From NCBI RefSeq assembly GCF_039542385.1, contig NZ_BAABIA010000001.1, positions 62,001-126,000 on the forward strand: DNA of 64,000 bases, read 5' to 3'. This stretch comes from Prosthecobacter algae (GTDB lineage: Bacteria; Verrucomicrobiota; Verrucomicrobiia; Verrucomicrobiales; Verrucomicrobiaceae). The position numbers and the translations under genes were made by a program. Under the pieces are notes generated by a model. It ran no database searches, was not told where the DNA came from, and saw only the letters and a list, made by a program, of their open reading frames with translations. Each line of letters begins with the position of its first letter. Position 1 is the stretch's first letter. Shown one piece after another: positions 35,444 through 43,515 of the stretch.

Positions 35444-35737
35444 ATGAAAGCGATCACCACGATCCTCTCCGTACTGGCCCTTGCTAGCTTCACCCTGAAC
35501 GCCGCCGAAGGCGACGCTCCGAAGAAGCCAAAAATGGACCCAGAAAAAGCCTTCGCCAAGCTGGACGCCAACAGCGACGGCTCCATCACCAAAGAAGAGT
35601 GGGCTGCTTCCCCACAGGCCAAGAAAGACGCTGCCAAGGCTGAAAAAGCCTTCGCTGGTAAGGACAAGGACAAGGACGGTAAGCTGAGCAAAGAAGAGTT
35701 CACCGCCGCTCCTAAGAAGAAGAAAAAGGACGCCTGA
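35444..35737 (+). CDS. Small secreted EF-hand protein
   Basis: 97 residues from the ATG giving MKAITTILSVLALASFTLNA, a signal peptide. Two canonical calcium loops follow: DANSDGSITKEE and DKDKDGKLSKEE, both with Asp at 1 and Glu at 12. The C-terminus is very Lys-rich (KKKKKDA). Such short exported two-EF-hand proteins are frequent in Verrucomicrobia and Planctomycetes, with unknown role, presumably extracytoplasmic calcium binding. It is a single-gene unit with its own terminator. Confidence 0.85.
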   Translation: MKAITTILSVLALASFTLNAAEGDAPKKPKMDPEKAFAKLDANSDGSITKEEWAASPQAKKDAAKAEKAFAGKDKDKDGKLSKEEFTAAPKKKKKDA

Positions 35738-35778
35738 TGCCTTTGAAAGCGACGATCCAACCCGCCGCTTTCATTTTC

Positions 35779-35812
35779 AAGCCGTACCCTTTCACGAGGG
35801 TGCGGCTTTTTT
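35779..35812 (+). terminator. Terminator after the EF-hand gene
   Basis: Arms around AAGCCG-T-ACCCT and AGGGT-G-CGGCTT (35779-35808), a six-base loop, then a T6 run. It begins about 40 bases after the stop. Confidence 0.88.
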
Positions 35813-35870
35813 GTTTACGTCTCTCGGGTGAAAGCCTGGCCCTTTTGCGGACGAAATAGCCTTTCTCATC

Positions 35871-38198
35871 ATGCGTTTGCCGTTTTTCTTTTTCCTGGCT
35901 TTCTCTGCCCCGCTTTCAGCGGCAGTGAATTACACTGCCCAGATCAAGCCGCTGCTACAGACGCATTGCGTAAAGTGCCATGGTGCCACCACCCAAAAGG
36001 CCAAGCTGCGGCTGGATACCGCCGCAGGTGCCATCCAGGGCGGCGGGCGTGGGGCGGCGGTGCTGCCCGGCAAGGCGCAGGAAAGCCTGCTCTTTCAGGT
36101 CATCTCGGGCATCCACGATGAAGTCGCTCAGATGCCGTATAAACGCGGTCCTCTGGACAGTCCCCAGGTGGCGCTGATCCAGCAATGGATCGCGGAGGGA
36201 GCCCAGGCTCCTGCCGATGAGAAGCCCAGCGATGACCGCCACTGGGCCTACATTGCCCCGGAGAAAGTCGCGCTGCCTGCGGCTGCCAAAGACGCCCATC
36301 CGGTGGATCATTTCATTCAGGCCCGGCTCGCCAAAGAGGGCCTCGCCCTTTCCGCCCCTGCTACTGCTGAGACCCAGGTCCGTCGCCTGTTTCTCGATCT
36401 CACCGGCCTGGCTCCCTCGCCTGCGCAGGTGGCCGCCTATGTCCAGGCTGCCAAGAACTCGCCCGATGCCTATGCGCGGCAGGCGGATGAGATGCTGGAC
36501 AGCCCTCACTATGGTGAACGCTGGGGCCGCTGGTGGCTGGACCAGGCCCGCTATGCGGACAGCAACGGTTACAGCATTGATGCTCCCCGCGTCATCTGGC
36601 CCTACCGCGACTGGGTCATCCAGGCGTTGAATGAGGACATGCCGTTTAACCAGTTCAGCATTGAGCAACTCGCCGGTGACATGCTGCCCAATCCTACCCC
36701 GGCGCAGATCATTGCCACCGGCTTTCACCGCAACACGCAGATTAACCAGGAGGGTGGCATTGATAAGGAGCAGTTCCGCATCGAGTCCGTCTTTGATCGC
36801 GTGGCCACCACCGGGACCGTTTGGCTGGGCCTCACCATCGGCTGCGCGCAGTGCCATGATCACAAGTTCGATGCCATCAGCCATGAAGAGTACTACCAGT
36901 TTTTCGCGTTCCTGAACAACCAGGACGAAGTCACGCTGCCGGTGCCAGACCCGAACCTGGACAAGTCTGCACTCCTGGCCGAACAAAAAGGGCTGCAAGA
37001 AAAAATCAGCGCCTACATCGCCCGGCATCAGCAGGAGTTCACCCAATGGGAGGCGGAGCTCTCATCCGCAGCCCTGGCCCAACTGCCCAAAGACCGTCTG
37101 TCGGCACTGAAGCGGCCTGCCGCCCAGCGCAGTGTCACCCAGCAGCGTCTTCTTTTTGCCAGTGGCCCGGGCGTGGCGGATCAGGAATTCCGCGCCCTCA
37201 ATGAACGCTACATGGAGATCACCGGCCGACTGGAGCGAGGCCTGACCACCCTGGTGATGAAGGAACTGCCGCAGCCGCGCAAGACCACCCTTTTTATCAA
37301 GGGCGACTTCACCCGCCCGGCGGCTGAGCAAAAGCCCGCTGTGCCTGCGGTGTTGCACGATCTCAAAGCCGCGACTCCCAATCGCATGGACCTGGCCCGG
37401 TGGCTGGTCAGCCGTGACAATCCGCTCACCGCCCGTGTCATCGTCAACCGCATTTGGCAGCAGTATTTTGGCCGGGGTCTGGTGGATACTGAAAATGACT
37501 TTGGCACCATGGGCAGCCTGCCCACGCACCCCGAGTTGCTGGATTGGCTAGCAGTCGAGTTTATGGACAGTGGCTGGAGCCTCAAGCACATGCACCGCCT
37601 CATCGTCACCAGCCAGACCTATCGCCAGGCCAGCGAGGTGCCATCGCCCGTTTCCCTCGCTTCAAAGGCAGACCCCAACAACATGCTGCTGTGGCGGCAA
37701 ACCCGCTTGCGGCTCGATGCCGAAATCGTCCGTGATGTCTGCCTCACCGCCAGTGGCCTGCTGCAGCCGAAGCTGGGTGGCCCACCCGTTTATCCGCCCA
37801 TTCCAGAGGGGGTGCTCAGCCTGGGGCAGGTGAAGCGCACCTGGCCGCTGAGCCAAGGGACCGACCGTTACCGCCGTGGTCTCTACACCTTTGTCTTCCG
37901 TGCCACCCCGCCGCCTGGGCTCAGCGTCTTTGATGCACCGGACGGCTTCAGCACCTGCACCCGCCGCCTGCGCAGCAATACACCTTTGCAGGCCCTCACC
38001 CTCCTCAATGACAGCTCATTTGTAGAGTTCGCCCAGGCCCTGGAAAAGATCGTAAAAAAGGAGGGACTGGATGCCGCCTTCCGCCGCTGCACCGCCCGCC
38101 TCCCCACGCCAGAAGAACGTGCCACGCTGAGCCAACTCCAGCCCCAGGAAATCGCGCGCGTGCTGCTGAACCTGGATGAGACGATCACGCGGGAATGA
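35871..38198 (+). CDS. Planctomycete-type cytochrome protein (PSCyt1-PSCyt2-PSD1; DUF1549/DUF1553)
   Basis: 775 residues with a signal peptide ([14 protein letters not shown]). The N-terminal PSCyt1 domain has the haem motif CVKCHG at about residues 35-40 and ends with [18 protein letters not shown]1549 follows ([41 protein letters not shown]), with a second haem-like [13 protein letters not shown]1553 is at the end ([41 protein letters not shown]). These exported proteins are hallmarks of the PVC superphylum and probably transfer electrons in polysaccharide breakdown, though this is not proven. They are usually followed by a DUF1501 gene, which is absent here. Confidence 0.93.
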   Translation: MRLPFFFFLAFSAPLSAAVNYTAQIKPLLQTHCVKCHGATTQKAKLRLDTAAGAIQGGGRGAAVLPGKAQESLLFQVISGIHDEVAQMPYKRGPLDSPQVALIQQWIAEGAQAPADEKPSDDRHWAYIAPEKVALPAAAKDAHPVDHFIQARLAKEGLALSAPATAETQVRRLFLDLTGLAPSPAQVAAYVQAAKNSPDAYARQADEMLDSPHYGERWGRWWLDQARYADSNGYSIDAPRVIWPYRDWVIQALNEDMPFNQFSIEQLAGDMLPNPTPAQIIATGFHRNTQINQEGGIDKEQFRIESVFDRVATTGTVWLGLTIGCAQCHDHKFDAISHEEYYQFFAFLNNQDEVTLPVPDPNLDKSALLAEQKGLQEKISAYIARHQQEFTQWEAELSSAALAQLPKDRLSALKRPAAQRSVTQQRLLFASGPGVADQEFRALNERYMEITGRLERGLTTLVMKELPQPRKTTLFIKGDFTRPAAEQKPAVPAVLHDLKAATPNRMDLARWLVSRDNPLTARVIVNRIWQQYFGRGLVDTENDFGTMGSLPTHPELLDWLAVEFMDSGWSLKHMHRLIVTSQTYRQASEVPSPVSLASKADPNNMLLWRQTRLRLDAEIVRDVCLTASGLLQPKLGGPPVYPPIPEGVLSLGQVKRTWPLSQGTDRYRRGLYTFVFRATPPPGLSVFDAPDGFSTCTRRLRSNTPLQALTLLNDSSFVEFAQALEKIVKKEGLDAAFRRCTARLPTPEERATLSQLQPQEIARVLLNLDETITRE

Positions 38199-38232
38199 TT
38201 GGACGTGACAACGTTTCCAGTTAGACTTCGGG

Positions 38233-38466
38233 ATGCGCCGAGCACATCGTTATCTCCTTCTACTTTGGCTGGCCGCTGAAAGCTCGCTGGCAGGACTGGG
38301 ATTTTTTGTTCTGGCTAAGAGCTTTTTCAGCGCTGAAATCCTGCCCAAGAACCAACTGACGGCCACCGTGGTGTGTATGCTGCTGTTATGTGTGGTGTTC
38401 GGTTCACTCTGGAGCCACGCGCGGGCAGCGAAGCCTGGGCACCGGATTTCTGTGGAGCCGAAGTGA
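38233..38466 (+). CDS. Small two-helix membrane protein, function unknown
   Basis: 77 residues with two hydrophobic segments (about 8-28 and 44-62) and a basic tail. No family is recognised. It starts 34 bases after the PSCyt/PSD1 stop in the same direction, so it may be co-transcribed. Coding status rests on the ATG, membrane-protein composition and position only. Confidence 0.5.
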   Translation: MRRAHRYLLLLWLAAESSLAGLGFFVLAKSFFSAEILPKNQLTATVVCMLLLCVVFGSLWSHARAAKPGHRISVEPK

Positions 38467-38537
38467 GCGGCGCAGAGAAGCAAGGTTGTCCTTGCCTCTC
38501 TGCAGCGTAATCCGGGACATTGTCGCGACTTCGTAAC

Positions 38538-39980
38538 TCACACCGCCTCCGGCACGACAAAACCTTCGCGATACTCGCGTTTCAGCAGAGCCAGTGCCTC
38601 AGGGGTGGCGGTTTCGCCGATGAAGGTTTCCTTCTCGGCATCAATCTCCAGGATCGGGCCCACACGCACATCGCCGGGCTTCAGCGTCACCTCATTCGCG
38701 GTGAGGTGGGCTGGCAGGTCCTCGATGACTTCCTGCCACGGCTGGAAGTCCTTGAGGCGCGCCTTGGCCATGTCGAGATCGCCCGCTTGACCGAGCCGCC
38801 AGGAAATATTGCCCAGGTGGCACCAGGCGCTGGAGAAGTGGATCTGCTCGATCTCGGCCTTCAGATCACTGCTTTTGCGGCTGCGCACGGCAGCGATGAA
38901 GTTGGCCGCGTGGGTGCCGCCGCCATCGCCTTTGAATTTCTGAATGACTTTGCCTGCCGGATCGTGGGCGGAGCCGCCGCCGCGGCCGCCCGCGTAGTAG
39001 CCGCCTTCACACTCGATGATGAGGAAGGCGCTGGAGCGGCGGCGGCGATAGACGTCTGGGGCTTTCATGCCCTTTTGGCGGGGCAAGTTATGCACGTCCA
39101 TGATCACGGGGACCACGCCTGTGTCGTAGTAAAGGAAATGGGTGTTCGGCGTTTCGCCTGCATCATCCCAGCCATAGCGGCCGCCGCCTGCCAGCACGCG
39201 TTTGGGCAGGGTGATCTTGTCGCGGAAGACCACGTTGCGCAGGTCATCCAGGATGTGGGGGCCCCAGTTGCCCAGCTCGCCGTTGCCCGTGTTCCAGTTC
39301 CAATGCCAGTCGTAGTGGAATCTTTCCCGCAGGATGGGCACATCCTGGGCAGGGCCTAACCAGAGATTGTAATCCACCGAGGTGGGTGGGGTAATGGGTG
39401 TCTGGCGTTTGCCGATGGTGGCGCGCATACCATAGTGATTGCAGCGCACGTATTTCATTGCGCCCAGAGTGCCAGAGTCCAGGTAGGCCTTCAGTTCATC
39501 ATGAAAAGGGTCGCTGCGCTGCTGGGTGCCACCCTGCACGATGCGACCGTATTTGCGTGCCGCGGCCACGAGCTGGCGCCCCTCCCAGATGTTGTGGGAG
39601 ATGGGCTTTTCCACATACACATCCTTGCCTGCCTGGCAGGCCCAGATGGAGGCCAGCACGTGCCAGTGATTGCCAGTGGAAACGACGACGGCATCAATGC
39701 TTTTGTCATCCATCACGTGACGCAGGTCCTGCGTGGTCTTGGCATTGGGGAAGGCCAGCTTCGCCTTGTCCAGTTGAGCCGTATCCGCATCACACAGGTA
39801 GGCGATCTCCACCCCTGGCACCTTGGCCATGCGCTTGGCATTGCCCATTCCCTGGCCGCCCAGGCCGATGGCGGCCACGCGCACGGTTTCGTTGGCCCCT
39901 AGCACCCGGCTGGCGGAAAGGGCCGTGGCTGCAAGTGCGGTGTTGCGAAGGAAAGTGCGTCGGGTGGCTGGGTGGATCAT
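38538..39980 (-). CDS. Tat-exported Gfo/Idh/MocA-family oxidoreductase
   Basis: 480 residues from the ATG giving a twin-arginine leader (TRRTFLRNTALAATALSASR); the frame is open 19 codons upstream. It has the Rossmann motif VAAIGLGGQGMGNA, the catalytic Lys in VYVEKPISHNIWEG, and GNWGPHILDDLRNVVF in the second domain. It is longer than the cytosolic family member, with an insertion rich in Trp/His (FHYDWHWNWNTGNG) typical of large PVC exported members. It probably oxidises a sugar or glycoside in the periplasm. It stands alone, divergent from a small secreted protein gene. Confidence 0.9.
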   Translation of the reverse strand: MIHPATRRTFLRNTALAATALSASRVLGANETVRVAAIGLGGQGMGNAKRMAKVPGVEIAYLCDADTAQLDKAKLAFPNAKTTQDLRHVMDDKSIDAVVVSTGNHWHVLASIWACQAGKDVYVEKPISHNIWEGRQLVAAARKYGRIVQGGTQQRSDPFHDELKAYLDSGTLGAMKYVRCNHYGMRATIGKRQTPITPPTSVDYNLWLGPAQDVPILRERFHYDWHWNWNTGNGELGNWGPHILDDLRNVVFRDKITLPKRVLAGGGRYGWDDAGETPNTHFLYYDTGVVPVIMDVHNLPRQKGMKAPDVYRRRRSSAFLIIECEGGYYAGGRGGGSAHDPAGKVIQKFKGDGGGTHAANFIAAVRSRKSSDLKAEIEQIHFSSAWCHLGNISWRLGQAGDLDMAKARLKDFQPWQEVIEDLPAHLTANEVTLKPGDVRVGPILEIDAEKETFIGETATPEALALLKREYREGFVVPEAV

Positions 39981-40042
39981 GCCGTCCGTTTTATAAAACG
40001 AGGCCGGGTGGGACAAGTGAAAAGACGATTTTGTCACCTTAA

Positions 40043-40065
40043 TGTCTTTTTATCGGATAAAGACA
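40043..40065. promoter_or_regulatory. Palindrome in the divergent oxidoreductase/secreted-protein promoter region
   Basis: TGTCTTTTTATC (40043-40054) and GATAAAGACA (40056-40065) form a near-perfect dyad with two extra T residues in the left arm. It lies midway between divergent starts at 39980 and 40096, so it may be an operator or may overlap a promoter. Confidence 0.4.
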
Positions 40066-40095
40066 CTGCTTAACCAGCGGTAGATATCACCAGAC

Positions 40096-40725
40096 ATGAA
40101 AAAGCTCCTCTTCGCACTTTCTTTCCTCGTTGCGGTTAATGCCTCGGCTCAGACTCCAGCACCTTCCCAGCAGGCTGAACTGAATCGCTCCACAGCAGGG
40201 CGCACGCTGAATGACCGCAACCTAGCCGATGGAACCATGCCGCTGAAAAAGGGCATGGTCTTCGATGTAGTAGAACAGAAGATGGGCTACGTGGTGATCT
40301 CGGCCAACGGCCGCAAAGTGGTGGTGGCGCAGACGGATGTCACCGTCACCGCGAAACCTGAAGCCCCAGCATCCACCACGACCACCATTTCGCCTGAAAC
40401 TGCCGCCAGTGCCTTCACCCCAGGGCAGATCGTCCTCATCAGCGCCAAGTATACCCTTCAGGGCAATCAGCCGCGCAATGTCAAAAACCGTCTGACCAAG
40501 CTGATCCCGGCTGGAACCATCAATCAGCCCGTGGAGATCCTGGTGACGGATGATTTGAGCTCGGCCGCCTCCATTCAGGGAAATACCGTGACCGTCAGAA
40601 ACGGCGGCTCAGGCGGCATCGTGGTCACGGGCACCCCCCGCAACATTCTGACGGTGGAGTACTCTTTCAACGGGCAAGTCCGCAAGAAGCAGGCGGCGGA
40701 AGGCACCTACCTCACGCTGCCTTGA
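40096..40725 (+). CDS. Secreted protein of unknown function
   Basis: 209 residues with a signal peptide (KKLLFALSFLVAVNASA). The mature part is beta-rich with two repeats of similar tone: KKGMVFDVVEQKMGYVVISANG and TPGQIVLISAKYTLQGNQPRN, separated by a Thr-rich linker (ASTTTTIS). The GIVVTGTPRNILTVEYSFNG segment looks like a small beta-sandwich. No known family is recognised. A bidirectional terminator follows, shared with the convergent DUF1080 gene. Confidence 0.68.
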   Translation: MKKLLFALSFLVAVNASAQTPAPSQQAELNRSTAGRTLNDRNLADGTMPLKKGMVFDVVEQKMGYVVISANGRKVVVAQTDVTVTAKPEAPASTTTTISPETAASAFTPGQIVLISAKYTLQGNQPRNVKNRLTKLIPAGTINQPVEILVTDDLSSAASIQGNTVTVRNGGSGGIVVTGTPRNILTVEYSFNGQVRKKQAAEGTYLTLP

Positions 40726-40756
40726 GGTGTTAAGCAGACCTCCGGTTTCTCCCAAC

Positions 40757-40790
40757 AAAAAACCCGCCTTGGAAGATCCAAGGCGGGCTT
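40757..40790. terminator. Bidirectional terminator between a secreted protein gene and the DUF1080 gene
   Basis: Perfect 11-bp arms (40763-40773 and 40777-40787) with a three-base loop. A run of A at 40757-40762 gives T residues on the minus strand, so the better exit signal is for the DUF1080 transcript, whose stop lies at 40809. Confidence 0.85.
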
Positions 40791-40808
40791 TGAATTTTCA
40801 AAGGAGGC

Positions 40809-42233
40809 TTAGAGCTTCTTCACGCGGAAGCTGCGGAAGCCTACCGGATCGCTGTGGCCAGCGAAGCCGATGAAGCCACTGGTCTTGTCCAGGCCCTTGG
40901 GGGTCTTTTTGGGATCCAGTTTGCTGCGGTCCACCTGGCTCAGGTCGGCATCCAGGATTTTGGTGCCGTTCAACGTGACGGTGATGTGTTGGCCTTTGAC
41001 AGTGACCTCCTGGAAGTTCCACTGGCCCACGGGGCGCAGGTAGCCGTGCTTGGCACCAATGAGGCCATACACGGAACCGTGATATTGGTACTCCTTCAGA
41101 GGGGTCTTGGCCTTGGCGTTGTAGCCATCGCTGTCGATGACCTGGAGTTCCAGACCATTCCAGGCGGCGTTACCTTCTTTCGGTGTGCGCAGGGCGATGC
41201 CGTTGTTGCCTGCTGGAGGCAGGATGAACTCGGTGCGGATCACGCAGTCACCATACTCTTCGAGGGTCAGCAGATCGCCGCCTTTGCCTGCTTTGCAGTA
41301 GATGGCACCGTCCTTCATTTCGTAGTTTTCGACAGCACCCTGCCAGTTGCTGAGGTCCTTGCCATTGACCATTTCCTTGAAGCCTTCTTCACCGGCAGCC
41401 AGGGTTTTGTTGGCCTCTTCAGGGCTGATTTCGCGGACGAAAACATTGCGCCACCGTATCTCGCTGCCGTGGGTCTGGAGCTGGATGGGGCCTTTGGCAA
41501 AGGCTGGGTCCTTCATGAAACCTGCGGGTTTCGGCGGGGCCACTTCGCCGGCCTTCGGTTTCACATAGGCCAGGTAACCAGCCTTTTTGTTCGCGAAGAA
41601 GTTTTCCAGCACAGCATTGTCCACGACCTTTTCACCATTGAAGAGAATGGTCACGCGCTCACCGATCATGGTGATTTTGAAGCTGTTCCACTCGCCCAGG
41701 GGCTTGTCCATGCGCTTGGACGGGTCTTTGCCTGGAGCACCAGCGCTGTTGTTCCAGAGCCCGCCGGAGCCTTTGGCACGGCCCAGGCCCTTGGGATCTT
41801 CTTCATCCGCATCCCAGATCTGCACCTGGGGGATGCCGCGCAGGTACACGCCGCTGTCACCTTTCGGCAGGGCCTTGTATTCCACCCAGAGTTCAAAGTC
41901 ACCGTAGTCCTTGTCGGTGGTGAGGTAGAGGCCTTTGCCATCGTTCACCAGTTCGCCGTTTTCCACCTTCCAGTGGGCTTTGACATGGTCTTCGGCAGCC
42001 TTGCCCTTGGCATCCACGGCACCGCCTTCGACGGATTTCTTTTTGTAGTCGGCCTGCTGCTCAGGTGTCATGGCCCACAGCTCGCTGGGGTCGCGGGTGC
42101 CCCAGCCATACCAGCCGGAGAGATCTTTGCCATTGAAGAGGGGTTTGAAGCCCTCGGGCGGGACATTGTTTTCAGCGCGCAGGCCGGTGATGGCAGTCAG
42201 GGCGAGCAGGGAAGTAAAAAGCGGTGCTTTCAT
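40809..42233 (-). CDS. Tandem DUF1080 (3-keto-disaccharide hydrolase-like) exported protein
   Basis: 474 residues with a signal peptide (LFTSLLALTAITGLRA). It contains two DUF1080 jelly-roll domains, roughly 26-270 (GFKPLFNGKDLSGWYGWG; DFELWVEYKALPKGDSGVYLRG) and 285-474 (GFKEMVNGKDLSNWQGA; NNGIALRTPKEGNAAWNGLELQV). Some members hydrolyse 3-keto-glycosides; others are binding proteins. It fits the same pathway class as the Gfo/Idh/MocA enzymes nearby, which can generate 3-keto sugars, but no operon joins them. The start is the ATG at 42233, right at the signal peptide. Confidence 0.87.
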   Translation of the reverse strand: MKAPLFTSLLALTAITGLRAENNVPPEGFKPLFNGKDLSGWYGWGTRDPSELWAMTPEQQADYKKKSVEGGAVDAKGKAAEDHVKAHWKVENGELVNDGKGLYLTTDKDYGDFELWVEYKALPKGDSGVYLRGIPQVQIWDADEEDPKGLGRAKGSGGLWNNSAGAPGKDPSKRMDKPLGEWNSFKITMIGERVTILFNGEKVVDNAVLENFFANKKAGYLAYVKPKAGEVAPPKPAGFMKDPAFAKGPIQLQTHGSEIRWRNVFVREISPEEANKTLAAGEEGFKEMVNGKDLSNWQGAVENYEMKDGAIYCKAGKGGDLLTLEEYGDCVIRTEFILPPAGNNGIALRTPKEGNAAWNGLELQVIDSDGYNAKAKTPLKEYQYHGSVYGLIGAKHGYLRPVGQWNFQEVTVKGQHITVTLNGTKILDADLSQVDRSKLDPKKTPKGLDKTSGFIGFAGHSDPVGFRSFRVKKL

Positions 42234-42272
42234 GGGTGGAAGAAATGAGTCGGGGCCGGGGCGGGTGTTCTT

Positions 42273-43010
42273 TCAGTTTCTGTGCGTGTCGTCGGGGCGC
42301 TTTTCGATACTTTCGAGACGCTCCCGCAGGCGGCGCACTTCGGTGATCAGTTCTTTAATCTCTGTGTCGTCTTTTTTCAGGTCGGGCTCCACAAAGAACC
42401 GGGCAAACAAGCCCGTGAGCACGCCGAACAAACCCACGCCGGTGACCATCAGGAGCATGGCCACCAGCCGCCCCTCAGGCGTGACGGGAAAGCGGTCTCC
42501 ATAGCCCACGGTCGTCATCGTGGTGATGCCCCACCAAAAAGCATCCATGGGAGATTTGATGTTCGACTCGGGCACATTTTCAAACACCAGGATGGAGATG
42601 ATGGAAAACAGCAGCAGCACCACGGCCATCAAAATCGTGGTCGCCGCCATGCTACGCGCTCGGTGCTGGTGCAGATAGGCCATGATGGCCCGGGCGGAGC
42701 GGAAGGCGCGCAGGATACGTACGATCTGGACGATGCGCACCGCACGCCCGATGGTGAAGATGTCCGCCGGGATGCAAGACAGGAGGTCAATCCAGCCCCA
42801 GCGCATAAAGGCGAGCTTTGATTCAGCCCGGCGAAATCGCAGGCAAAAATCCAGAAAGAAGACCGAGCAGACAAACCAGTCCACATAGCACATCAGCTCC
42901 CGCACATTTGGCTCCAGCGGCACCGTCAGATCCAACAGCAGCGCCAGAATGACGTAGATGGAAAGCAGCAGCACCAAGGCATCCAGAAAGCGCAGGCGGG
43001 GCGTGTTCAT
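42273..43010 (-). CDS. Voltage-gated-like potassium channel
   Basis: 245 residues from the ATG giving MNTPRLRF (an ATG two codons earlier is possible). It has about six membrane helices, an S4-like helix with Arg every third position (RAVRIVQIVRILRAFRSAR), the pore selectivity filter TMTTVGYGD and a C-terminal coiled coil (EIKELITEVRRLRERLESIE) likely to support tetramer assembly. There is no RCK or cyclic-nucleotide domain, so gating is presumably by voltage or lipid. It lies 39 bases after the DUF1080 start in transcription order, so it may be the first gene of that unit. Confidence 0.88.
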   Translation of the reverse strand: MNTPRLRFLDALVLLLSIYVILALLLDLTVPLEPNVRELMCYVDWFVCSVFFLDFCLRFRRAESKLAFMRWGWIDLLSCIPADIFTIGRAVRIVQIVRILRAFRSARAIMAYLHQHRARSMAATTILMAVVLLLFSIISILVFENVPESNIKSPMDAFWWGITTMTTVGYGDRFPVTPEGRLVAMLLMVTGVGLFGVLTGLFARFFVEPDLKKDDTEIKELITEVRRLRERLESIEKRPDDTHRN

Positions 43011-43053
43011 GGGCAAGTTTTTGTTAGGCCTTCCGCCAGATGTGCTCTGGCCC

Positions 43054-43422
43054 TTACTTTTTGGTCAAGGTGTCCAAATGCTGCTGGTATTGTTTCTGCT
43101 GCTTTTCCCAGGTGTCCAGGATCTTGCCATACTGCTCAATTTGCTTCAACTGAATCTCAAAGGCGGCAGCCTGTCGTAGGAAAAGGGTTTCCTGTTCTTT
43201 AATCATCACCATATAGCGCTTTTGAAGATCTACCTGCTCCTCGAACACCTGCTTAGCTATCTTTGTTCGAGCGGCCTCTTCCTCCAAGGCCTTTTGATAG
43301 CTTTCATCGGCGGTGGGGGCCTGGGCGGTGGCTTCCTGTCCCTTGGCCTCAAAGCTGCTGTAAATAAAGAACAGGCTCAGGGCCAAGCTCAGGCCAATCA
43401 ACATCATAGACGGAGGTTTCAT
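43054..43422 (-). CDS. Membrane-anchored coiled-coil protein, function unknown
   Basis: 122 residues from the ATG giving MKPPSMMLIGLSLALSLFFIY, one N-terminal helix; the frame continues upstream without a better start. Residues 45-122 form a Gln/Glu/Lys-rich coiled coil. No family is recognised. It is 43 bases ahead of the channel gene on the same strand, so the two could be co-transcribed. It is divergent from the protease fusion gene. Confidence 0.6.
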   Translation of the reverse strand: MKPPSMMLIGLSLALSLFFIYSSFEAKGQEATAQAPTADESYQKALEEEAARTKIAKQVFEEQVDLQKRYMVMIKEQETLFLRQAAAFEIQLKQIEQYGKILDTWEKQQKQYQQHLDTLTKK

Positions 43423-43515
43423 GCCGCAGAGATTCTTGGATTTAAGAGATGCTTGCAAGCTCGCAACTGTGCAGAATTGCCCATCTTCTAACCGTATATA
43501 GCGAAACATAATTCC

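Noticed and set aside
40854..42248. Plus-strand open frame (464 codons) opposite the DUF1080 gene
   Set aside because: Antisense to a recognised exported protein with signal peptide and tandem domains; no motif of its own.
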